From NCBI GenBank assembly GCA_036504995.1, contig DASXUG010000009.1, positions 5,607-69,606 on the forward strand: a stretch of DNA of 64,000 bases, read 5' to 3'. This DNA comes from DASXUG01 sp036504995 (GTDB taxonomy: Bacteria; Pseudomonadota; Gammaproteobacteria; Burkholderiales; Methylophilaceae). Below the pieces are notes generated by a model. That model was given only the letters and a program-made list of their open reading frames with translations. It was not told the DNA's origin and did no database searches. This document shows, one piece after another, positions 59,297-64,000 of the stretch (position 1 is its first letter; each line of letters starts with the position of its first letter). Position numbers and translations under genes: made by a program.

Positions 59297-60433
59297 TTAT
59301 CTAGCATAAATTGCACCAAGTATACGCGGCCCCTTTGCTCCAGTGACTGTGGGCAGGTTTCCAGCTGATTGATCCATGGCTTGTTTGGCTAGCCAAGCAA
59401 AAGCTGTAGCTTCTACCCAATTAACATCGATGCCTAAATCGTTAGTAAGTTTTATTTTTACAGGATTGAGCAATTGTCGCAAGCACTGAATTAGTGCAGT
59501 GTTGTGAGCGCCACCGCCACATAAATAAACTTCGTCGGCATTTGCGCATGATTGTTTGACTGCATCTGCAATACTCACTGCTGTAAGTACCAGCAATGTG
59601 CGCTGCACATCTTGAGAGGTCTGCCCCTTGATATGCTGGTTCAGCCATGACAGATTAAACAAATCACGGCCAGTGCTCTTGGGTGGTGCTAGTGCAAAAT
59701 ATGGGTCGGATAATAGCGTGGCGAGTAGTTCTTGGTCTACGTTACCTGTCATCGCCCATTTTCCAGAGGCGTCATAGCGCTGACCCAGATGTTGCTCTGT
59801 CCACGCGTCCATGAGCATATTACCTGGTCCAGAGTCGAAACCACAAACTTCGCCATGGGTTGGTAAATAGCTTAAGTTGGCAATGCCACCAATATTAATA
59901 ATCACGCGATTTAAAGTGGGATGCGCAAACACCGCTTGATGAAATGCGGGGACAAGTGGCGCGCCTTGGCCGCCAGCGGCGACATCTCGACTACGAAAAT
60001 CGGCCACAACATTAATTTGAGTAAGCTCTGCTAATAATGCGGCATTGCCAATTTGCAAGGTAAAGCCAAGTTCAGGTCGATGGCGTATGGTTTGCCCATG
60101 CGAACCGATGGCTGTAATGCTGGTTGGGTCTATGCTTGCGTTGGCGAGCAGCTGATTCACAACCTCGGCATACAAAGCCGCTAATGCATTGCCGAGTAAA
60201 GCGGTGCGTTCAAGCTCATTTTCACCGGGGGTTTGCAGCGCAAGTAAGTTTGAGCGTAGCGAGGCTGAGTAGGGCAGGGCGTGAGTGTGTAGTAATCTAC
60301 ACTTTATATTTTCTGCTTCTTGAATATTTTCTGTTGGTTGAGTGGATGAACCATCATCAAACTCAACCAACGCGGCATCAACCCCATCAAGGCTGGTGCC
60401 AGACATTAAGCCGATAAATAAAGACTTTGACAC
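59297..60433 (-). CDS. anmK: Anhydro-N-acetylmuramic acid kinase
   Basis: AnmK opens and phosphorylates anhydroMurNAc in peptidoglycan recycling (378 residues). Diagnostic motifs are LMSGTSLDGVDAALVEF at the N-terminus, GSHGQTIRHRP, VVADFRSRDVAAGGQGAPLVPAFH and CGFDSGPGNMLMD. A neighbouring M23 endopeptidase lies 13 bp upstream on the same strand, so cell-wall turnover genes are paired. Confidence 0.95.
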   Translation of the reverse strand: MSKSLFIGLMSGTSLDGVDAALVEFDDGSSTQPTENIQEAENIKCRLLHTHALPYSASLRSNLLALQTPGENELERTALLGNALAALYAEVVNQLLANASIDPTSITAIGSHGQTIRHRPELGFTLQIGNAALLAELTQINVVADFRSRDVAAGGQGAPLVPAFHQAVFAHPTLNRVIINIGGIANLSYLPTHGEVCGFDSGPGNMLMDAWTEQHLGQRYDASGKWAMTGNVDQELLATLLSDPYFALAPPKSTGRDLFNLSWLNQHIKGQTSQDVQRTLLVLTAVSIADAVKQSCANADEVYLCGGGAHNTALIQCLRQLLNPVKIKLTNDLGIDVNWVEATAFAWLAKQAMDQSAGNLPTVTGAKGPRILGAIYAR

Positions 60434-60446
60434 CGCTTATGCGACA

Positions 60447-61802
60447 CTATTCCAGCGAAGCAACGCTCGTGTTAAGCAAGCCAAGTTGTGCCATGTAGGT
60501 GTTTTTATGCTGCATAAAGTCAGCTAAATATTGCGGAGCAATCGGTGTTACATTCGGCAGTGCCACGGTCATTGGGTCGCGCTGTTCGCCATTAATCAAA
60601 AACTCATAATGTAAGTGTGGACCTGTTGCCAAGCCTGTCATGCCGACGTAGCCAATCACATCGCCTTGCTCAACCTTCATGCCTTTACGTAAACCTGATT
60701 CAAAGCGTGAAAGATGTCCATACACCGTACTAACACCATGGTCGTGGTTAAGTACTATCACGTTGCCGTAGCCACCTTTAACCCCGACAAATTCAACCGT
60801 AGCATCGCCAGAGGCTTTGATACGTGTGCCAATTGGCGCTGCTAAATCTACCCCTTTGTGAGCGCGTATGGTGTTTAAAATTGGATGAAAACGTCCTAGG
60901 CTAAAGCCTGAGCTAATCCGCGTAAACTCCAGTGGTGAGCGTAGAAATGATTTATGTAGATTTTTGCCTTCAGGGGTGTAGTAATTGACTTTCCCCTCGG
61001 GTGATTGATACATAATGGCGCGATAGGTCTTACCGTTATTAATAAACTCTGCCGCTAAAACTTTACCTGTACTGATTTCTTCACCGTTTAGCTCGTTTAC
61101 TTCATAGATAACTTTGAAGTTATCACCACGACGTAAATCACTATTAAAGTCAATGTCGGTGGAAAAAATATCCGCTAGCTGTATAGCAATATTATCGGGA
61201 ATATTTGCATCGTCGGTCGCACCAAATAGTGAGCTTTTAATTTTTGCTGATTTAATCACTACTCTGGTTGTTGCATGAATGCTTTGCGTGTCTACGTGAT
61301 AAGCGCCACTCTCTTGATTAATTACGATCAGAGTATCGTCATTAGCCTGATACTCTAGTTTGATTAAATCGCCAGCTTCAGTAGTTTGCGCTTGGATGGG
61401 CTGACCAGGTTTGAGTCGTGAAACCAACGCATTCGCCTCTTGGCTGTTGCGTAAGAAATTAATCGCTGATTTATCTTGTATATGTAGGCGCTTCAATAAG
61501 CTGGCTAATGTATCATCGCGGCGCACAACTTCAGTTTGCCAAAAGTCATTTTCATCATTAGTAGCTACATTTGACGGCGGCAACGTAATGTCTTCAGTAG
61601 AAATGCTTGTCGGGATATTGCTAGTGATCGTTTGTGGGGCAATACCAAATGCCGTCACGATGCCAAATAGAGGAATGATAGAAAGTGCAAGCAACCAGCG
61701 TAATTTGAATTGACGTTCAAGCTTAGGTGCTTGAGAAGCTGAATTTTGCGCTAAAATGCTGCTTTTGGAGTGATGTTGTTCTTCGTGTTTACTAAACTGC
61801 AC
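60447..61802 (-). CDS. M23 family peptidoglycan endopeptidase (MepM-like)
   Basis: This is a zinc endopeptidase acting on peptidoglycan cross-links, ~451 residues. There is one membrane anchor near residue 45 (LRWLLALSIIPLFGIVTAF), a LysM/OapA-like region (VVRRDDTLASLLKRLHI) and an inter-domain segment. The C-terminal LytM domain has HKGVDLAAPIGT and HLHYEFLING, giving the zinc His/Asp/His set. The start is uncertain: GTG 61802 has TGAGG upstream; the frame runs on to a TTG at 61817 without a ribosome site. It is in a unit with anmK. Confidence 0.9.
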   Translation of the reverse strand: MQFSKHEEQHHSKSSILAQNSASQAPKLERQFKLRWLLALSIIPLFGIVTAFGIAPQTITSNIPTSISTEDITLPPSNVATNDENDFWQTEVVRRDDTLASLLKRLHIQDKSAINFLRNSQEANALVSRLKPGQPIQAQTTEAGDLIKLEYQANDDTLIVINQESGAYHVDTQSIHATTRVVIKSAKIKSSLFGATDDANIPDNIAIQLADIFSTDIDFNSDLRRGDNFKVIYEVNELNGEEISTGKVLAAEFINNGKTYRAIMYQSPEGKVNYYTPEGKNLHKSFLRSPLEFTRISSGFSLGRFHPILNTIRAHKGVDLAAPIGTRIKASGDATVEFVGVKGGYGNVIVLNHDHGVSTVYGHLSRFESGLRKGMKVEQGDVIGYVGMTGLATGPHLHYEFLINGEQRDPMTVALPNVTPIAPQYLADFMQHKNTYMAQLGLLNTSVASLE

Positions 61803-61904
61803 AGCGCAATACCTCAAATACTTGAATATAAGAGAGAATCCTAACAGAAAACTTTTAAAGGGTGAAGTTTAAATAGGACATATCAATCAAATGGGTGACT
61901 TTAA

Positions 61905-63110
61905 ATGATGCAACAAGAACAAATCGAACAAAATCTTGCCGTGATTAAGCGCGGAGCAGATGAACTGCTGATCGAGCAAGAGTTGGTGGATAAGCTTAAA
62001 AAAGGCCTGCCATTACGTGTAAAAGCAGGTTTTGACCCTACCGCACCAGACTTGCATCTTGGGCATACCGTTTTACTCAATAAGTTACGCCAGTTTCAAG
62101 AGCTTGGTCATCAGGTTTTATTTTTGATTGGTGATTTTACTGGCATGATTGGTGATCCCACTGGCAAAAGCGCAACACGCCCCCCACTAACCGCTGAGCA
62201 AGTGCAAGAAAACGCTAAGTCTTATGCAGAACAAGTTTTTAAAATACTTAAGCCAGAGCAAACCGAGGTAGTGTTTAACTCTAAGTGGTTAGGCGATTTG
62301 GGTGCGGCAGGCATGTTAAAGCTTGCAGCCAGTTTAACTGTAGCGCGTATGTTGGAGCGTGATGACTTTTCCAAGCGCTTTAAGGGTAACCAGCCCATCG
62401 CCATTCATGAGTTTATGTACCCGTTATTGCAAGGCTATGATTCAGTCGCCCTCAAGGCTGATGTGGAAATTGGCGGTACTGACCAAAAATTTAATCTACT
62501 GATGGGGCGCGAGTTGCAGAAGCAGGCGGGGATGAGTCAACAATGTGTGCTCACCATGCCGCTACTGGAGGGCTTGGATGGCGTTAATAAAATGTCAAAA
62601 TCACTCGGCAACTATATTGGTGTGGCCGAGCCAGCCAATACTATCTTTAGCAAAATTATGTCGATTTCAGATGAGCTGATGTGGCGTTATATAGAGTTGC
62701 TCTCATTTGAATCATTAGCAACCATTGCTCAATGGAAGGCTGAAGTGGCTGCAGGCGCAAACCCGCGCAATATTAAAGTGACCTTCGCACAAGAAATTGT
62801 AGCGCGTTTTCATTCGCAGCAAGCAGCAGAACAGGCGCTTGAAGATTTTCAGCTAAGGTCAAAGGGCGGCATCCCAGATGATGTGCCTGAGGTTAGCCTA
62901 ACCATAGAAGGTGAATCTATCGGGGTTGCACAAATGCTTAAGTTGGCAGGATTGGTGGAGAGCACAAGTGAAGCCATACGTGCTATTCAGCAAGGTGGTG
63001 TAAAGCTCGATAGCGAAAAAGTAGAAGATAAAAATCTACAGTTAGTAAAAGGTGCAATAGTAGTAGCACAAGTGGGTAAGCGTAAGTTTGCTAAGATTAG
63101 CTTGATTTAA
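61905..63110 (+). CDS. tyrS: Tyrosyl-tRNA synthetase
   Basis: It charges tRNA-Tyr (401 residues). The HIGH-like motif is DLHLGH near residue 50 and KMSKS is at ~229; the C-terminal S4-like RNA-binding domain holds VKLDSEKVEDKNLQLVKGA. The length and motifs place it in the TyrS form common in betaproteobacteria (TyrZ-type arrangement). Two ATG codons stand in series at 61905/61908. It is divergent from the M23 gene. Confidence 0.95.
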   Translation: MMQQEQIEQNLAVIKRGADELLIEQELVDKLKKGLPLRVKAGFDPTAPDLHLGHTVLLNKLRQFQELGHQVLFLIGDFTGMIGDPTGKSATRPPLTAEQVQENAKSYAEQVFKILKPEQTEVVFNSKWLGDLGAAGMLKLAASLTVARMLERDDFSKRFKGNQPIAIHEFMYPLLQGYDSVALKADVEIGGTDQKFNLLMGRELQKQAGMSQQCVLTMPLLEGLDGVNKMSKSLGNYIGVAEPANTIFSKIMSISDELMWRYIELLSFESLATIAQWKAEVAAGANPRNIKVTFAQEIVARFHSQQAAEQALEDFQLRSKGGIPDDVPEVSLTIEGESIGVAQMLKLAGLVESTSEAIRAIQQGGVKLDSEKVEDKNLQLVKGAIVVAQVGKRKFAKISLI

Positions 63111-63188
63111 TATTGCACAAAATTAAGATGTATTAATGTATGAAATGACCCTGTTAAAGAAATACCAACTCAAATTAGAAAGTAAGTA

Positions 63189-63515
63189 ATGAATAAAATT
63201 GTAGTAGAAAAGCAAGTGGCAGATGAGCGTTTACAAACCATGGGAGTGAGTAAGTGGCCTACATGGAAAAAAGAAGTGTCAGTATTTCCTTGGGTGTTTC
63301 CTGAGCAAGAGATAGCCTATATCCTAGAGGGCGAGTGTGTAATAACGCCAGAAGGTGGCGCCCCTGTATATTTTGGTAAGGGTGATTTAGTGACTTTTCC
63401 GCCTGGTCTTAAAGCAAGCTGGGAAGTAAAGCAGCCATTGCATAAGCACTACAAGTTAGATGGTAATGTATTAACACAAGTATTTAAGCGTATTTACCTT
63501 AAATTTAAAGGGTAA
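63189..63515 (+). CDS. Cupin domain protein
   Basis: This is a 108-residue single-cupin protein. The barrel motifs are EQEIAYILEGECVITPEGG and FGKGDLVTFPPGLKASWEV, similar to the cupin_3 (EutQ/ureidoglycine-type) group. The usual first-motif His residues are replaced (PEQEIAYILEGE). It has no signal peptide. It follows tyrS by 78 bp and precedes the rRNA operon. The function is unknown. Confidence 0.8.
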   Translation: MNKIVVEKQVADERLQTMGVSKWPTWKKEVSVFPWVFPEQEIAYILEGECVITPEGGAPVYFGKGDLVTFPPGLKASWEVKQPLHKHYKLDGNVLTQVFKRIYLKFKG

Positions 63516-63529
63516 AAATAAGTTTTGGT

Positions 63530-63558
63530 AAAAGGCCAGCCATGAGCTGGCCTTTTTT
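63530..63558 (+). terminator. Terminator after the cupin gene
   Basis: AAAAGGCCAGC-CATGA-GCTGGCCTTTTTT is a perfect stem with a T-run. It insulates the rRNA promoters from upstream transcription. Confidence 0.92.
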
Positions 63559-63663
63559 CTGATAAGCCGACCTGGTAAGTGCCGTATCTATAGCAAAATT
63601 TAGTAATAATTCACCGCAATTTAAACAAATTGTAATTCTTTTGTAAAAATCCTAAGTTACCCC

Positions 63664-63873
63664 TTGACCAAAAATACATCCCCTGTAGAATGCGCGCCTT
63701 CGCTTCAGAAACACTGTGAAGCGGGTTTGAAAATAAAGTTAAATTAATAGTTGACCAAATTTAAAACCCCTGTAGAATGCGCCCCTCGCAACGAAATTGT
63801 TGCGAAGCGGTAAAAAGAAGAAGTTGAAATATTTTAAAAATATAGTAGACAAATTCTCCGAGGTCTGTATAAT
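63664..63873 (+). promoter_or_regulatory. Three tandem rRNA promoters
   Basis: P1 has TTGACC at 63664 and TAGAAT at 63686. P2 has TTGACC at 63751 and TAGAAT at 63773. P3 has TAGACA at 63846 and TATAAT at 63868. All have a 16-bp spacer, CTG just before the -10 and GCGC just after it, a discriminator expected for ppGpp-sensitive rRNA promoters. Confidence 0.88.
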
Positions 63874-63900
63874 GCGCACCTCTTCGTTGCTAAGGCGACG
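63701..63900 (+). repeat. Start-site hairpins after each rRNA promoter
   Basis: Each promoter is followed within about 10-15 nt of its -10 by a short inverted repeat: CGCTTCA/TGAAGCG at 63701-63723, CGCAAC/GTTGCG at 63787-63804 and CGTTGC/GCGACG (one wobble) at 63885-63900. They would form at the 5' end of each transcript. Confidence 0.7.
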
Positions 63901-63924
63901 ACGTTACAAGAAATTGTGATGCAC

Positions 63925-64000
63925 TGGCTCTTTAAAAATATGAACAATCGATAAGTGTGAGTGCTTGTGGTATGAGCAACGCGATTAACGGATTTAGCTT
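63925..64000 (+). promoter_or_regulatory. rRNA leader with boxA antitermination signal
   Basis: TGGCTCTTTAAAAAT at 63925 matches boxA, the NusB/S10 loading site of rRNA antitermination. The leader runs to the window edge; the 16S rRNA start is not reached, so the rRNA gene itself is not annotated. Confidence 0.8.

Noticed and set aside
60447..61817. TTG 61817 as start of the M23 peptidase
   Set aside because: No ribosome site precedes it, while GTG 61802 has TGAGG at a usable distance; still not certain.
63925..64000. Start of 16S rRNA
   Set aside because: The sequence up to the edge is leader; the conserved 16S 5' end is not reached.
1..64000. CRISPR array
   Set aside because: I saw no series of regularly spaced identical repeats and no cas-like gene.

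Overview
The window looks like a chromosome segment of a methylotrophic betaproteobacterium, most likely Methylophilaceae (Methylotenera-like). The basis is a complete N-methylglutamate (NMG) methylamine pathway beside a Fae-family gene, together with betaproteobacterial-type housekeeping genes. This is inferred from gene content, because no rRNA gene lies inside the window.

Region 1 (1-17.2 kb) is a dense metal and metalloid resistance block, all on the plus strand. It holds a Cu/Ag RND pump (3' part of cusB with a CusF-like tail, then cusA), a Met/His-rich periplasmic peptide, an unusual CDF transporter, an ars operon (arsC, arsR, arsI, acr3, arsH, second arsC) and a czcI-C-B-A-D Co/Zn/Cd efflux set.

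Region 2 (17.3-27.45 kb) is AT-rich accessory DNA. It has a small XRE regulator facing an unknown gene across a dyad-rich intergenic region, then a three-gene unknown operon headed by a TIGR04255-like protein. A minus-strand operon follows with three large tyrosine-recombinase-family proteins and a small HTH/coiled-coil protein, laid out like Tn554 or gamma-mobile-trio elements. The operon starts beside a broken SDR dehydrogenase gene at 27.45 kb, which I read as the right end of an integrated island. Regions 1 and 2 may all be cargo, but the left end is not visible.

Region 3 (27.7-46 kb) starts with a lipoprotein, ettA and yaeQ. It continues with an XRE-cupin regulator divergent from a Fae homologue that lacks the catalytic His, and an N-formylglutamate amidohydrolase. 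Next comes the NMG operon: mgdABCD (N-methylglutamate dehydrogenase), gmaS (gamma-glutamylmethylamide synthetase) and mgsABC (N-methylglutamate synthase). Methylamine is joined to glutamate, moved to N-methylglutamate, then oxidised to release a formaldehyde-level C1 unit. Three tiny membrane proteins and an APC permease follow and may import the amine.

Region 4 (46-64 kb) is core genome: tRNA-Met, gmk-rpoZ-spoT, recG-ubiC-ubiA, rplM-rpsI, argC, a bactofilin, erpA, gltA, anmK, an M23 peptidase, tyrS and a cupin gene. The window ends in the leader of an rRNA operon with three tandem promoters, each followed by a small hairpin, and a boxA.
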